DNA of 64,000 bases from Holtiella sp036655075 (GTDB lineage: Bacteria > Bacillota > Clostridia > Lachnospirales > Cellulosilyticaceae): the NCBI RefSeq assembly GCF_036655075.1, contig NZ_JAVVQU010000001.1:89611-153610 (forward strand), in the 5' to 3' direction. Every line of letters begins with the position of its first letter. The first letter of the stretch is position 1. The position numbers were made by a program, and so were the translations under genes. This document shows positions 8,789-18,940 of this stretch, piece after piece. Below the pieces are notes generated by a model. It was not told the origin of the DNA, did not search any database, and saw only the letters and a program-made list of their open reading frames with translations.

Positions 8789-8794
8789 CCATTA

Positions 8795-11700
8795 TTAACC
8801 TTCTGTTACTTCGACACCTATCTTACGATATCTGTCCATACCAGTACCAGCAGGAATAAGTTTACCAATAATTACATTCTCTTTTAGACCAATAAGTGGA
8901 TCCATTTTACCTTTAATAGCTGCTTCTGTAAGAACTCTTGTTGTTTCTTGGAAAGAAGCTGCAGATAAGAAAGATTCTGTCGCAAGAGAAGCTTTTGTGA
9001 TACCTAGTAGTGTAGTTTTACCTATAGCACCTTCTAGCCCTTCAGAAGCCATTTTATCGTTTACATCCTCAAATTCAAGGATATCCACTAAGCTACCTGG
9101 AAGTAAATCTGTATCACCATTTTCTTCAATTTTAACTTTTTTGAGCATTTGACGAACGATAACCTCAACGTGTTTATCGTTGATATCTACCCCTTGAAGA
9201 CGATATACGCGTTGAACTTCTTGAAGCATGTAATCTTGTACGCCACGTACACCCTTAATTTTAAGGATATCATGTGGGTTAACACTACCTTCTGTCAGCT
9301 CATCACCAGCTTCAATATAAGCTCCGTCTAGTACTTTAATACGTGAACCATAAGGAATAAGGTAAGTTTTAGCTTGACCATCTTCATTATCTGTAATTGT
9401 TACTTCACGTTTTTTCTTAGTTTCTGTAATTGTTACAACACCTGGGAACTCTGCAATGATTGCAAGCCCTTTTGGTTTACGTGCTTCGAATAACTCTTCG
9501 ATACGTGGAAGACCTTGAGTGATGTCATCTCCCGCGATACCACCTGTATGGAAAGTACGCATTGTAAGCTGTGTACCTGGCTCACCGATTGACTGAGCAG
9601 CGATAATCCCTACAGATTCCCCTACTCTTACTTCGTTACCAGATGCCATGTTTGCACCGTAACATCTTGCACAAACACCAATTTTTGACTTACATGTAAG
9701 TGCTGTCCTAATTTTAACTTTTTCAATCCCTAAGTTATCAATATAATCTGCTACGTTTGGACGAATCATTTTGTTAGCAGCTACAATCACTTCACCTGTT
9801 TCTGGATGAATAACTGCTTCTGCCGCAAAACGACCTGTAAGTCTTTCACCTAATGGTTCAATAACTTCTGCGCCATCTTTAAATGCTTCAACCCACATAC
9901 CTGGAATTGTAGCATCTTCATCATGACGACAATCTCTTTCTCTGATGATAACATCTTGAGATACGTCTACAAGACGACGTGTAAGGTATCCTGAGTCAGC
10001 TGTACGAAGAGCTGTATCGGCAAGACCTTTACGCGCACCATGGGCAGAGATGAAGTATTCAAGTACAGATAAGCCCTCACGGAAGTTAGCCTTAATTGGA
10101 AGCTCGATAATACGACCTGATGGTGAAGCCATCAGACCACGCATACCAGCAAGCTGTTTAATCTGGTTGTTAGAACCACGGGCACCTGAGTGAGCCATCA
10201 TGTAGATAGGGTTGTATCTACCAAGACCTTCAAGAAGTGCTTTTGTGATTTTATCATTCGCAGAGTTCCATGCTTGAATAACTTTGTTGTAACGTTCTTC
10301 ATCAGTCATAAGACCACGTTTGAAGAGTTTTGTTACATGATCTACAGCTGCATCTGCTTCAGCTAAATATTCACCTTTTCTCTCTGGAATAACCATATCT
10401 GATACAGATACTGTTAAAGATCCACGAGTTGAGAACTTAAAGCCTAAGTCTTTAATGTTATCAAGAAGAATTGCTGTGTCAGTTGCACCATGTGTATTGA
10501 TACATTTTTTGATGAGTTTTCCTAGTTCTTTTTTACCCACTAAGAAATCAATCTCATATTTAAACTCATTTTCTGGTTTTGTACGGTCTACAAAGCCTAA
10601 ATCTTGAGGGATTACTTCGTTGTAGATAATACGTCCAACAGTTGTTTCTGTAATGCCTGTTTTCATTTCACCATTGATTTCAATAGTTCTACGAACTTTA
10701 ATACGTGCATGAAGTGTAATAGCTTGGTTTGTATAAGCTAACATTGCTTCACTTTCGTCTTTAAAGTATTTGCCTTCGCCTTCTTCGCCTTCTTTGTCAA
10801 GGGTTAAGTAGTAAGTACCGAGAACCATATCTTGTGAAGGAACAGCTACTGGTCCACCATCAGATGGTTTAAGTAAGTTGTTTGGCGCTAAAAGAAGGAA
10901 ACGACATTCTGTTTGAGCTTCTACAGAAAGTGGTACGTGGACCGCCATCTGGTCACCATCGAAGTCAGCATTGTAAGCTGTACATACAAGAGGGTGAAGT
11001 TTAAGTGCACGACCTTCAACAAGTACAGGTTCAAATGCTTGAATACCTAAACGGTGAAGTGTTGGCGCACGGTTAAGCATAACTGGATGTTCACGGATAA
11101 CTTCTTCAAGAACATCCCAAACTTCTGGGTGAAGTCTTTCAATCATATGTTTAGCATTTTTAATGTTATGTGCTAAGCCATCAGAAACAAGTTTTTTCAT
11201 AACGAAAGGTTTGAATAACTCGATTGCCATTTCTTTTGGTAAACCACATTGATAAAGTTTAAGTGATGGTCCTACTACGATAACTGAACGTCCTGAGTAG
11301 TCAACACGTTTACCAAGTAAGTTTTGACGGAAACGACCAGCTTTACCTTTAAGCATATCTGATAAAGATTTAAGTGGTCTATTTCCAGGACCTGTAACAG
11401 GTCTACCACGTCTACCATTGTCGATAAGTGCATCAACAGCTTCTTGAAGCATACGTTTTTCATTACGTACAATAATGTTTGGTGCTCCAAGGTCAAGAAG
11501 ACGTTTTAAACGGTTGTTACGGTTAATAACTCTTCTGTAAAGGTCGTTTAAGTCTGATGTTGCAAAACGTCCACCATCAAGTTGAATCATAGGTCTTAAG
11601 TCTGGTGGTAATACTGGAACTACATCAAGAATCATCCATCCTGGTTTATTACCAGAAAGTCTAAATGCTTCGATTACTTCTAAGCGTTTAATAATACGGA

Positions 11701-12322
11701 TTCTTTTTTGTCCTGTAGTATCTTTAAGCCCAGCTTTAAGCTCAATGCTTTCTCCTTCAAGATCAATATCTTCAAGTAGTTTTTTAATTGCTTCAGCACC
11801 CATTTCTGCTGTAAATGAGCCGTAGCCATATTTTTCTTCAGCTTCTCTGAATTCTTTTTCTGTAAGTACTTCTTTGTATGATAAGCCTGTATCCTTAGCA
11901 TCCGTAACAATATAGCATGCAAAATAAAGAATTTTTTCTAATAATCTTGGTGAAAGATTAAGAATAAGCCCCATTCTACTTGGAATTCCTTTAAAGTACC
12001 AGATGTGAGACACAGGAGCTGCAAGCTCGATGTGTCCCATCCTTTCACGACGTACTTTGGCCTTTGTAACTTCTACACCACAACGGTCACAAATTACACC
12101 TTTATATCTGATACGTTTGTATTTACCACAATGACATTCCCAGTCTTTGCTAGGTCCAAATATTTTTTCACAGAATAGCCCGTCTCGTTCAGGTCTTTGT
12201 GTACGGTAATTGATTGTTTCTGGTTTTTTTACTTCTCCTCTAGACCACTCACGAATTTTTTCAGGGGAAGCTAATCCAATTCTTATTGCTTCAAATAGGA
12301 TTGATTGATCCATATTAGTCAT
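8795..12322 (-). CDS. rpoC: RNA polymerase beta' subunit
   Basis: 1175 residues, typical for Clostridia. The N-terminal zinc site CHCGKYKRIRYKGVICDRCG is near residue 62, the catalytic NADFDGDQMAVH near 450 holds the three Mg-binding aspartates, and the second zinc site ends in CARCYGAN. There is no large lineage insertion. It follows rpoB by 24 nt and ends at a strong terminator, so it is the last gene of the rpl-rpo unit. Confidence 0.99.
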   Translation of the reverse strand: MTNMDQSILFEAIRIGLASPEKIREWSRGEVKKPETINYRTQRPERDGLFCEKIFGPSKDWECHCGKYKRIRYKGVICDRCGVEVTKAKVRRERMGHIELAAPVSHIWYFKGIPSRMGLILNLSPRLLEKILYFACYIVTDAKDTGLSYKEVLTEKEFREAEEKYGYGSFTAEMGAEAIKKLLEDIDLEGESIELKAGLKDTTGQKRIRIIKRLEVIEAFRLSGNKPGWMILDVVPVLPPDLRPMIQLDGGRFATSDLNDLYRRVINRNNRLKRLLDLGAPNIIVRNEKRMLQEAVDALIDNGRRGRPVTGPGNRPLKSLSDMLKGKAGRFRQNLLGKRVDYSGRSVIVVGPSLKLYQCGLPKEMAIELFKPFVMKKLVSDGLAHNIKNAKHMIERLHPEVWDVLEEVIREHPVMLNRAPTLHRLGIQAFEPVLVEGRALKLHPLVCTAYNADFDGDQMAVHVPLSVEAQTECRFLLLAPNNLLKPSDGGPVAVPSQDMVLGTYYLTLDKEGEEGEGKYFKDESEAMLAYTNQAITLHARIKVRRTIEINGEMKTGITETTVGRIIYNEVIPQDLGFVDRTKPENEFKYEIDFLVGKKELGKLIKKCINTHGATDTAILLDNIKDLGFKFSTRGSLTVSVSDMVIPERKGEYLAEADAAVDHVTKLFKRGLMTDEERYNKVIQAWNSANDKITKALLEGLGRYNPIYMMAHSGARGSNNQIKQLAGMRGLMASPSGRIIELPIKANFREGLSVLEYFISAHGARKGLADTALRTADSGYLTRRLVDVSQDVIIRERDCRHDEDATIPGMWVEAFKDGAEVIEPLGERLTGRFAAEAVIHPETGEVIVAANKMIRPNVADYIDNLGIEKVKIRTALTCKSKIGVCARCYGANMASGNEVRVGESVGIIAAQSIGEPGTQLTMRTFHTGGIAGDDITQGLPRIEELFEARKPKGLAIIAEFPGVVTITETKKKREVTITDNEDGQAKTYLIPYGSRIKVLDGAYIEAGDELTEGSVNPHDILKIKGVRGVQDYMLQEVQRVYRLQGVDINDKHVEVIVRQMLKKVKIEENGDTDLLPGSLVDILEFEDVNDKMASEGLEGAIGKTTLLGITKASLATESFLSAASFQETTRVLTEAAIKGKMDPLIGLKENVIIGKLIPAGTGMDRYRKIGVEVTEG

Positions 12323-12346
12323 GACCTTTACTCCCTTCTTAAGCTT

Positions 12347-15300
12347 TTATAAATCCAAATCATCTAATGGTTCTTCGAATAAATCATCTACAACTGTATC
12401 ATCAAAATCAAAATCTAATGTTTCTTCTTCAAGATCTGGTTCTACCTCTAACTCAGTTTCAGTGAGTTCTACATCCTCATCGATAAATTCTGGATTTTGT
12501 GGTGCACCTTCGATATTAACAGCTACTATTTCGCCTTCTTCAACAGTTTCTTTGATTTCTAGCTCATCCATATCGCGTGTTAATACTCTAACATCTAGTG
12601 CAAGTGATTGAAGTTCTTTAAGAAGAACTTTGAATGACTCAGGAATTCCTGGTTCAGGTATGTTTTCGCCTTTAACAATTGATTCATAAGTTTTAACACG
12701 GCCTACAACGTCATCTGACTTAATTGTAAGGATTTCTTGTAATGTGTAAGCAGCACCATAAGCTTCAAGTGCCCAAACTTCCATCTCTCCGAAACGTTGT
12801 CCACCGAATTGTGCTTTACCACCAAGAGGTTGTTGTGTAATGGTTGCATATGGTCCTGTTGAACGCGCATGCATTTTATCATCAACTAAATGGTGAAGTT
12901 TAAGGTAGTGCATGTATCCTACTGTTACAGGGTTATCAAATGTTTCTCCTGTACGTCCATCACGAAGTTGTACTTTACCTGTGCGGTCAAGCGGAACACC
13001 TTCCCACTCACTACGGTGGTCTAAGTTTTCTTCAAGGTAGTTGTATACGCTTGCATCAATACGATCTTTCCATGCAGCTGTAAACTCTTCCCATGTATTG
13101 TTAACATAGTCATTTGCCATTACAAGTGTATCCATGATGTCAATTTCGTTTGCACCATCGAATACCGGTGTAGCAATCTTGAAGCCAAGTGCTTTAGCAG
13201 CAAGACCTAAATGGACTTCTAATACCTGTCCAATGTTCATACGTGATGGTACGCCCAGTGGGTTAAGAACGATATCAAGTGCTCTACCATTTGGAAGGAA
13301 TGGCATATCTTCTACTGGAAGAACTCTTGAGATAACCCCTTTGTTACCATGTCGACCCGCCATTTTATCACCAACAGAGATTTTTCTCTTTTGAGCAATA
13401 TAACAACGAACCATTTTGTTTACACCTGGAGATAATTCATCACCATTTTCACGTGTAAATACTTTAACATCTACGATAATACCAGCTTCACCGTGAGGTA
13501 CACGAAGAGAAGTATCTCTTACTTCACGTACTTTTTCACCGAAGATTGCACGAAGAAGTCTTTCTTCTGCCGTAAGTTCTGTTTCACCTTTTGGTGTTAC
13601 ACGACCTACTAAAATATCTCCTGAACGCACTTCCGCACCAATACGGATAATACCTCTTTCATCAAGATCTTTAAGTGTATCTTCACCTACGTTTGGAATA
13701 TCTCTTGTAATTTCTTCTGGACCTACTTTAGTATCACGTGCTTCTACTTCATATTCTTCAATATGAACAGAAGTATAGATATCTTCTTTAATAAGTCTTT
13801 CACTTAAAAGGATAGCATCCTCATAGTTGTAACCTTCCCAAGTCATGAATCCAATAAGTGGATTTTGACCAAGTGCAAGTTCACCATGATCTGTTGAAGG
13901 ACCATCGGCAAGTATATCACCTTTTTTGATCACATCACCTTTATTGATGATAGGTCTTTGGTTAATACATGTACCTTGGTTACTTCTTGAGAATTTAGTT
14001 AATTTATAAGATTGTTTTTTACCGTCTTCTGAACGGACAACAATTTCATCTGCTGTTACTTTTTCTGCAATACCATTTTCACGTGCTACTGCAAGTACAC
14101 CTGAATCTACTGCAGCTTTGTGTTCCATACCAGTACCTACAATAGGGCTGTTTGTACGGATAAGTGGTACAGCCTGACGTTGCATGTTGGCACCCATGAG
14201 GGCACGGTTCGCATCATCATTTTCAAGGAAAGGAATCATAGCTGTCGCAACAGATACAATTTGTTTTGGAGAAATATCCATAAGGTCAATTTCCTTATAG
14301 TCAAATTCAAGAATTTCTTCGCGACGACGCGCTCTTACTTTTCTACTTATAAATTCTCCATTTTCATTGAGTTCTTCTGTCGCTTGACATACTGTGTAGT
14401 TTTCTTCTTCATCAGCTGTAATATAGATAACATCTTCAGTTACACGTGGTGTCCCTGTACTCTTATCGATTACACGGTAAGGCGCCTCAATAAAGCCATA
14501 TTCGTTAATACGTGCGAATGTAGCAAGTGAGTTGATAAGACCGATGTTTGGACCTTCAGGAGTCTCGATAGGGCACATACGACCGTAGTGAGAATGGTGA
14601 ACGTCACGTACTTCGAACCCTGCACGTTCTCTTGAGAGACCGCCAGGACCTAATGCTGATAATCTACGTTTGTGTGTAAGTTCAGCAAGAGGGTTGTTTT
14701 GATCCATGAACTGTGAAAGCTGTGAACTACCAAAGAATTCTTTAATAGCAGCTGTAACAGGTCTAATATTGATGAATGTTTGAGGACTGATTGCTTCTGA
14801 GTCTTGTACTGTCATTCTTTCACGTACTACTCTTTCCATACGAGCAAGGCCGATACGGAATTGATTTTGAAGGAGTTCTCCTACAGCACGGATACGACGG
14901 TTACCAAGGTGGTCAATGTCATCTTTATGTCCTAAATCATATTCGAGATGAATATTATAGTTAATAGAAGCAAAAATATCTTCTAATGTAATATGCTTTG
15001 GCACAAGCTCATTATGTCTTGCAACAAGTGCAGCTTTAATTTCATCTTCCTCATCAAATTCTTCAATAATACGTACTAATGCTGGATAGTAAACTGAATC
15101 TTTAATGCCTACTTCGTTTGCATCAATATTAGGGAAGAAGTGGTTAAGTTCTACTGTTTGGTTAGTAAGTACTTTAACTGGACGATCTACTTCTGTTACC
15201 GCAATATAAACATGTGGTGTACCAGTATTTTGGATCTTATCAGCTAAAGCAACTGTGATTTTCTCACCAGCTGTTGCTACTACTTCACCTGTGAACATAT

Positions 15301-16195
15301 CTACAACATCTTCAGCAAGTTTGTGACCTGTCACACGGTTTCTAAGTGCTAATTTTTTGTTGAATTTGTAGCGACCTACTTTTGCAAGGTCATATCTACG
15401 AGGATCAAAGAACATATTACCAAGAAGTGTTTGAGCACTTTCCACTGTTGGTGGCTCACCTGGACGAATACGTTTGTATATTTCTAGAAGACCTTCTTCA
15501 TATGTTTTAGTAGTATCTTTTTCGATTGTTTGAAGAATTTTTGGTTCTTCTCCAAATGTGTCAAGAATTTCAGCATCACTGCCTAAACCTAATGCACGTA
15601 ATAAAACAGTAACTGGTACTTTACGTGTACGGTCTACTCTAACATAGAAAATATCATTTGAATCTGTTTCATACTCAAGCCATGCACCGCGGTTAGGGAT
15701 TACTGTAGCTGAGTAAAGTTTTTTACCAATTTTATCGAAATCGATAGCATAGTAAATACCAGGAGAACGAACTAACTGACTGACAATAACACGTTCAGCT
15801 CCATTTATAATGAAGGTTCCGTTTTCTGTCATAAGAGGGAAATCTCCCATGAACACATCATTATCAATCGTTTCTCCTGTTTCTTTGTTGTGAAGTCTTG
15901 CTTTTACTTTAAGAGCGGAACTGAAGTTAGTATCTTTCTCTTTAGCTTCTTCTACTGTGTATTTAGGTTTGCTGTCTAAAATAAAATCTACAAACTCAAG
16001 GCTAAGGTTACCATTGAAATCTGTAATTGGAGAGATATCTTGGAATACTTCTTTAAGCCCTTCTTTAAGGAACCAGTTGTAGGAATCTTTCTGTACCTCA
16101 ATAAGGTTTGGTATTTCAAAAATCTCATCTGTTGAAGCATAGCTCATACGAATTTGTTTGCCCACATTAATAGGGCGAATCTTAGATTTTTGCAT
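12347..16195 (-). CDS. rpoB: RNA polymerase beta subunit
   Basis: 1282 residues from MQKSKIRPINVGKQIRMSY. An upstream in-frame TTG at 16216 is rejected because AAGGGGTGA lies 8 nt before the ATG at 16195. The rifampicin pocket (SSQLSQFMDQNNPLAELTHK, then RRLSALGPGGL) has sensitive-type residues. C-terminal features include HGNKGVIS and the clamp/switch FGGQRFGEMEVWALEAYGA. An acidic tail of about 90 residues rich in E and D follows; its role is unknown. Confidence 0.98.
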   Translation of the reverse strand: MQKSKIRPINVGKQIRMSYASTDEIFEIPNLIEVQKDSYNWFLKEGLKEVFQDISPITDFNGNLSLEFVDFILDSKPKYTVEEAKEKDTNFSSALKVKARLHNKETGETIDNDVFMGDFPLMTENGTFIINGAERVIVSQLVRSPGIYYAIDFDKIGKKLYSATVIPNRGAWLEYETDSNDIFYVRVDRTRKVPVTVLLRALGLGSDAEILDTFGEEPKILQTIEKDTTKTYEEGLLEIYKRIRPGEPPTVESAQTLLGNMFFDPRRYDLAKVGRYKFNKKLALRNRVTGHKLAEDVVDMFTGEVVATAGEKITVALADKIQNTGTPHVYIAVTEVDRPVKVLTNQTVELNHFFPNIDANEVGIKDSVYYPALVRIIEEFDEEDEIKAALVARHNELVPKHITLEDIFASINYNIHLEYDLGHKDDIDHLGNRRIRAVGELLQNQFRIGLARMERVVRERMTVQDSEAISPQTFINIRPVTAAIKEFFGSSQLSQFMDQNNPLAELTHKRRLSALGPGGLSRERAGFEVRDVHHSHYGRMCPIETPEGPNIGLINSLATFARINEYGFIEAPYRVIDKSTGTPRVTEDVIYITADEEENYTVCQATEELNENGEFISRKVRARRREEILEFDYKEIDLMDISPKQIVSVATAMIPFLENDDANRALMGANMQRQAVPLIRTNSPIVGTGMEHKAAVDSGVLAVARENGIAEKVTADEIVVRSEDGKKQSYKLTKFSRSNQGTCINQRPIINKGDVIKKGDILADGPSTDHGELALGQNPLIGFMTWEGYNYEDAILLSERLIKEDIYTSVHIEEYEVEARDTKVGPEEITRDIPNVGEDTLKDLDERGIIRIGAEVRSGDILVGRVTPKGETELTAEERLLRAIFGEKVREVRDTSLRVPHGEAGIIVDVKVFTRENGDELSPGVNKMVRCYIAQKRKISVGDKMAGRHGNKGVISRVLPVEDMPFLPNGRALDIVLNPLGVPSRMNIGQVLEVHLGLAAKALGFKIATPVFDGANEIDIMDTLVMANDYVNNTWEEFTAAWKDRIDASVYNYLEENLDHRSEWEGVPLDRTGKVQLRDGRTGETFDNPVTVGYMHYLKLHHLVDDKMHARSTGPYATITQQPLGGKAQFGGQRFGEMEVWALEAYGAAYTLQEILTIKSDDVVGRVKTYESIVKGENIPEPGIPESFKVLLKELQSLALDVRVLTRDMDELEIKETVEEGEIVAVNIEGAPQNPEFIDEDVELTETELEVEPDLEEETLDFDFDDTVVDDLFEEPLDDLDL

Positions 16196-16520
16196 GTGTT
16201 CTCTCACCCCTTGCAAAATTTATAAATCATGCAGCAAGCTGCATTATTCCTAGTGAATCTTAAACTGACATAATCTTATTAACTTTTGTAGACTTTTACA
16301 TCCTTATACATTTAACTTAGATTATGTATTGTAAAGTATTTATGTGTATGCTATAATATTTACAGAAATATTTACATACTGACACATTCTAATATGCTAT
16401 CAGAAAAAAAAGGGTAAGTCAACTCTTTTTTCTTTTTTTTGGCTAAGCATTTTTAATATAACACTCACGGTGGTTACTTTCAAGGGTAACTGCCTATTTT
16501 TATATACATTAAAATAACTG
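16196..16520 (-). promoter_or_regulatory. rpoB leader region
   Basis: About 325 nt between the rplL terminator and rpoB with no reading frame. It carries the rpoBC promoter at 16394-16422 and leaves a leader of about 190 nt. The rest is AT-rich, with no hairpin I would defend. Confidence 0.5.
16394..16422 (-). promoter_or_regulatory. Sigma-A promoter of rpoBC
   Basis: TTGACT (16417-16422), 17-bp spacer, TAGCAT (16394-16399) on the minus strand, with a long A-rich tract directly upstream resembling an UP element. It lets rpoBC be transcribed independently of the ribosomal stalk genes. Confidence 0.6.
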
Positions 16521-16555
16521 GAAAAAAATAAAAGGCAGCAATTGCTGCCTTTTAG
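16521..16555 (-). terminator. Terminator/attenuator after rplL
   Basis: On the minus strand AAAAGGCAGCA/TGCTGCCTTTT forms a nearly loopless stem followed by ATTTTTTTCC. It lies about 10 nt past the rplL stop and could set the ratio of ribosomal stalk proteins to RNA polymerase by partial termination. Confidence 0.85.
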
Positions 16556-16566
16556 AATAACCGAAA

Positions 16567-16935
16567 TTATTTTAAAGTTACTTTAGCGCCAACTTCTTCT
16601 AATTTAGCTTTGATTGCATCAGCTTCATCTTTAGATACGCCTTCTTTAAGAACTTTTGGAGTTCCTTCTGTTACGTCTTTAGCTTCTTTTAAGCCAAGAC
16701 CTGTGATTTCACGAACCACTTTGATTACTTTGATTTTTTCTGAACCTGTTTCAGTTAATTCAACGTCGAATTCTGTTTTTTCTTCTGCTGCTGCACCTGG
16801 TGCTGCTGCTACCATAACGCCTGCTGCTGCTGATACACCGAATTCTTCTTCACAAGCTGTTACTAAATCGTTTAATTCTAAAATTGTTAATTCTTTAATA
16901 GCTTCCATAATTTCTTGGATTGATAATTTTGCCAT
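16567..16935 (-). CDS. rplL: 50S ribosomal protein L7/L12
   Basis: 122 residues from MAKLSIQEIMEAIKELT; GGAGGTG lies before the ATG at 16935, so the three extra upstream codons are not used. An Ala-rich hinge (about 38-53) separates the dimerisation domain from the C-terminal factor-binding domain with IKVIKVVREITGLGLKEAKD. L7/L12 dimers form the stalk that recruits translation GTPases. Confidence 0.98.
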   Translation of the reverse strand: MAKLSIQEIMEAIKELTILELNDLVTACEEEFGVSAAAGVMVAAAPGAAAEEKTEFDVELTETGSEKIKVIKVVREITGLGLKEAKDVTEGTPKVLKEGVSKDEADAIKAKLEEVGAKVTLK

Positions 16936-16999
16936 TGTAAGCACCTCCGTAGATTTGATTAATTAGTTAATTAATATTTGAACTCTGTAGTTCTTTTGA

Positions 17000-17488
17000 T
17001 TATTCTGCGTCTTTTTCTGCAACTTGTTTAATAACACGTGCAAAGCTCGCCATAGGTGATTGGAAGCTTCCAAGTAAACGACCAAGTAATTCTTCTCTTG
17101 GTGCGATATTACCGATTGCTAACATCCCTTGTGCATCATAGTAAGTACCTTCAACTACACCAGCTTTGAATTCTAACTTTTCGTTAGTTTTCGCTACTTT
17201 AGCTAATACTCTAGCGCCAGCAGTTGCATCTTCATAACTGATTGCGATAGCAGTTGGTCCTTCAAGATGTTTAGAAATTGCTTCGAACTCTGTTCCTTGA
17301 ACTGCGAAGTTTACCATAGTGTTTTTGAATACTTTGTACTCAACACCAGCTTCACGAAGTTCTTTACGAAGAGTTGTATCTTGTTCTACTGTAAGACCAC
17401 GATAGTCTACTAAAAGAATAGAACTAGCTCCTTCTAATTTTGCTTTGATTTGATCAACAACAACTTGTTTTTGTTCAACTTTTGCCAT
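17000..17488 (-). CDS. rplJ: 50S ribosomal protein L10
   Basis: 162 residues. MAKVEQKQVVVDQIKAKLEG start, then ILLVDYRGLTVEQDTTLRKE and KVFKNTMVNFA typical of L10. It anchors L7/L12 dimers to the 50S and represses its own operon by binding the leader, which is present directly upstream. Confidence 0.98.
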   Translation of the reverse strand: MAKVEQKQVVVDQIKAKLEGASSILLVDYRGLTVEQDTTLRKELREAGVEYKVFKNTMVNFAVQGTEFEAISKHLEGPTAIAISYEDATAGARVLAKVAKTNEKLEFKAGVVEGTYYDAQGMLAIGNIAPREELLGRLLGSFQSPMASFARVIKQVAEKDAE

Positions 17489-17516
17489 TGTTACACCTCC
17501 TAATTCCGGTTATGTC

Positions 17517-17554
17517 AAAAAAATACCACTTTGCTTTTCCGCAGGCAAAGTGGT
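17517..17554 (-). terminator. Attenuator terminator of the L10 leader
   Basis: On the minus strand ACCACTTTGC pairs with GCAAAGTGGT around TGCGGAAAA-type loop sequence and is followed by ATTTTTTT. It lies before rplJ, so it acts on leader transcripts. Confidence 0.9.
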
Positions 17555-17643
17555 GATACATCCGTCCATAGTATGATATAGACCTCGGTAGGTTGTATAC
17601 GTTATGCCTTACGGCACCTACTGTCTGCGGTACAGTATTCATT
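17517..17643 (-). promoter_or_regulatory. L10 leader RNA
   Basis: The transcript from 17643 toward rplJ contains the conserved elements GCAGACAGTAGGTG, AAGGCATAACG and CCTACCGAGGT of the Firmicutes L10 leader (Rfam L10_leader family) and ends in an attenuator hairpin. In that family L10(L12)4 binding favours termination or blocks translation of rplJ-rplL. Confidence 0.85.
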
Positions 17644-17656
17644 TTCAACACTTAAG

Positions 17657-17685
17657 ATAATAACATGTCCATCTTAAGTTGTCAA
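17657..17685 (-). promoter_or_regulatory. Sigma-A promoter of rplJL
   Basis: TTGACA (17680-17685), 17-bp spacer, TATTAT (17657-17662) on the minus strand. A 9-bp inverted repeat ACTTAAGAT/ATCTTAAGT (17650-17658 and 17671-17679) brackets most of the spacer and overlaps the -10. Confidence 0.85.
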
Positions 17686-17712
17686 TATTTATTAGCTACC
17701 AGTTTCTGTTAA

Positions 17713-18405
17713 TTATTCAGCTTTAGATGGGTTGATTTTTACACCAGGACCCATAGTTGAAGAAACTGAAATACTACGAAGGTATTGACCTTTTGCAGCT
17801 GCTGGTTTTGCTTTTATGATAGCACTCATTAATGTGGAGAAGTTTTCTTGTAATTTTTCTTGACCAAATGAAACTTTACCTACTGGAACGTGGATAATGT
17901 TTGTTTTGTCAAGACGGTACTCAATTTTACCAGCTTTGATATCATTGATTGCTTTAGTAACATCCATAGTAACTGTACCAGCTTTTGGGTTTGGCATTAA
18001 GCCTTTTGGTCCAAGAACACGACCTAAACGACCTACAACACCCATCATGTCTGGTGTAGCAACTACAACATCGAATTCAAACCAACCTTCGTTTTGAATT
18101 CTAGGGATTAAATCCTCAGCACCTACAAAATCTGCACCAGCAGCTAAAGCTTCATCAGCTTTTGCCCCTTTAGCAAATACAAGTACTCTATGAGTTTTAC
18201 CAGTACCGTGTGGTAATACTACCGCACCACGTACTTGTTGATCAGCATGACGGCTGTCAACACCTAATTTGATGTGTGCTTCAACTGTTTCGTCGAATTT
18301 CGCACCAGATGCTTTTACTACTAAATCAAAAGCTTCGTTTGTATCGTATAAGTTTGAACGATCTACAAGTTTAGCAGCTTCGATATATTTTTTTCCTCTT
18401 TTCAT
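17713..18405 (-). CDS. rplA: 50S ribosomal protein L1
   Basis: 230 residues. MKRGKKYIEAAKLVDRSN start, the IKLGVDSRHADQQVRGAVVL rRNA-binding segment near 45, and GRLGRVLGPKGLMPNPKAGT near 125. L1 forms the mobile stalk that guides deacylated tRNA out of the E site and is a translational repressor of its own operon. A putative operator lies just before its start. Confidence 0.98.
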   Translation of the reverse strand: MKRGKKYIEAAKLVDRSNLYDTNEAFDLVVKASGAKFDETVEAHIKLGVDSRHADQQVRGAVVLPHGTGKTHRVLVFAKGAKADEALAAGADFVGAEDLIPRIQNEGWFEFDVVVATPDMMGVVGRLGRVLGPKGLMPNPKAGTVTMDVTKAINDIKAGKIEYRLDKTNIIHVPVGKVSFGQEKLQENFSTLMSAIIKAKPAAAKGQYLRSISVSSTMGPGVKINPSKAE

Positions 18406-18419
18406 AACGTTACCTCCTT

Positions 18420-18453
18420 GTGGTATTATCGGGGACTATGCCCTCCCACGTAC
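18420..18453 (-). promoter_or_regulatory. Putative L1-binding operator before rplA
   Basis: On the minus strand GTGGGAGGG, a 5-nt loop, TCCCCG and AATACCACA form an imperfect hairpin ending close to the rplA ribosome binding site. It closely matches the element before rplK at 18941-18974 and the GGGA/TCCC type of L1 mRNA site. Confidence 0.6.
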
Positions 18454-18492
18454 TATATACGCGCTCAAATTAAAATTTAAATTAGTTTTGAA

Positions 18493-18918
18493 TTAACCTT
18501 CAATAACGATTCCCATTGAACGTGCTGTACCAGCAATCATGCTCATAGCAGCTTCAATGCTTGATGCAGTAAGGTCTGGCATTTTAAGTTCTGCAATTTC
18601 TCTGATTTGTGCTTCAGTTACTTTTGCAACTTTTGTTTTGTTTGGTACTGCTGAGCCAGATTTAATGTTAGCTGCTTTTTTAAGTAATACAGCTGCTGGT
18701 GGAGTTTTTGTAATGAAAGAAAAACTTCTATCAGCATATACAGTAATTACTACTGGGATAATAAGACCAGCATCTTTTGCTGTTCTTTCGTTGAATTCTT
18801 TTGTGAAACCAACGATATTAACACCATGTTGACCAAGTGCTGGACCAACTGGTGGTGCAGGAGTTGCCTTACCTGCAGGAATTTGTAATTTGATCATGCC
18901 TGTAACTTTTTTAGCCAT
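18493..18918 (-). CDS. rplK: 50S ribosomal protein L11
   Basis: 141 residues, canonical. MAKKVTGMIKLQIPAGKATP and the proline-rich APPVGPALGQHGVNIVGF are the L11 signature; SFSFITKTPPAAVLLKKAA is the end of the N-terminal domain. L11 forms the GTPase-associated centre with 23S rRNA. Gap to rplA is 87 nt. Confidence 0.98.
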   Translation of the reverse strand: MAKKVTGMIKLQIPAGKATPAPPVGPALGQHGVNIVGFTKEFNERTAKDAGLIIPVVITVYADRSFSFITKTPPAAVLLKKAANIKSGSAVPNKTKVAKVTEAQIREIAELKMPDLTASSIEAAMSMIAGTARSMGIVIEG

Positions 18919-18940
18919 CTTAGTTACCTCCTAAAGAAAA

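Noticed and set aside
14120..14530. 136-codon plus-strand ORF inside rpoB
   Set aside because: Antisense shadow of a conserved gene; no independent signals.
16196..16216. Longer rpoB start (TTG at 16216)
   Set aside because: The ribosome binding site AAGGGGTGA fits the ATG at 16195; the upstream codons would overlap it.
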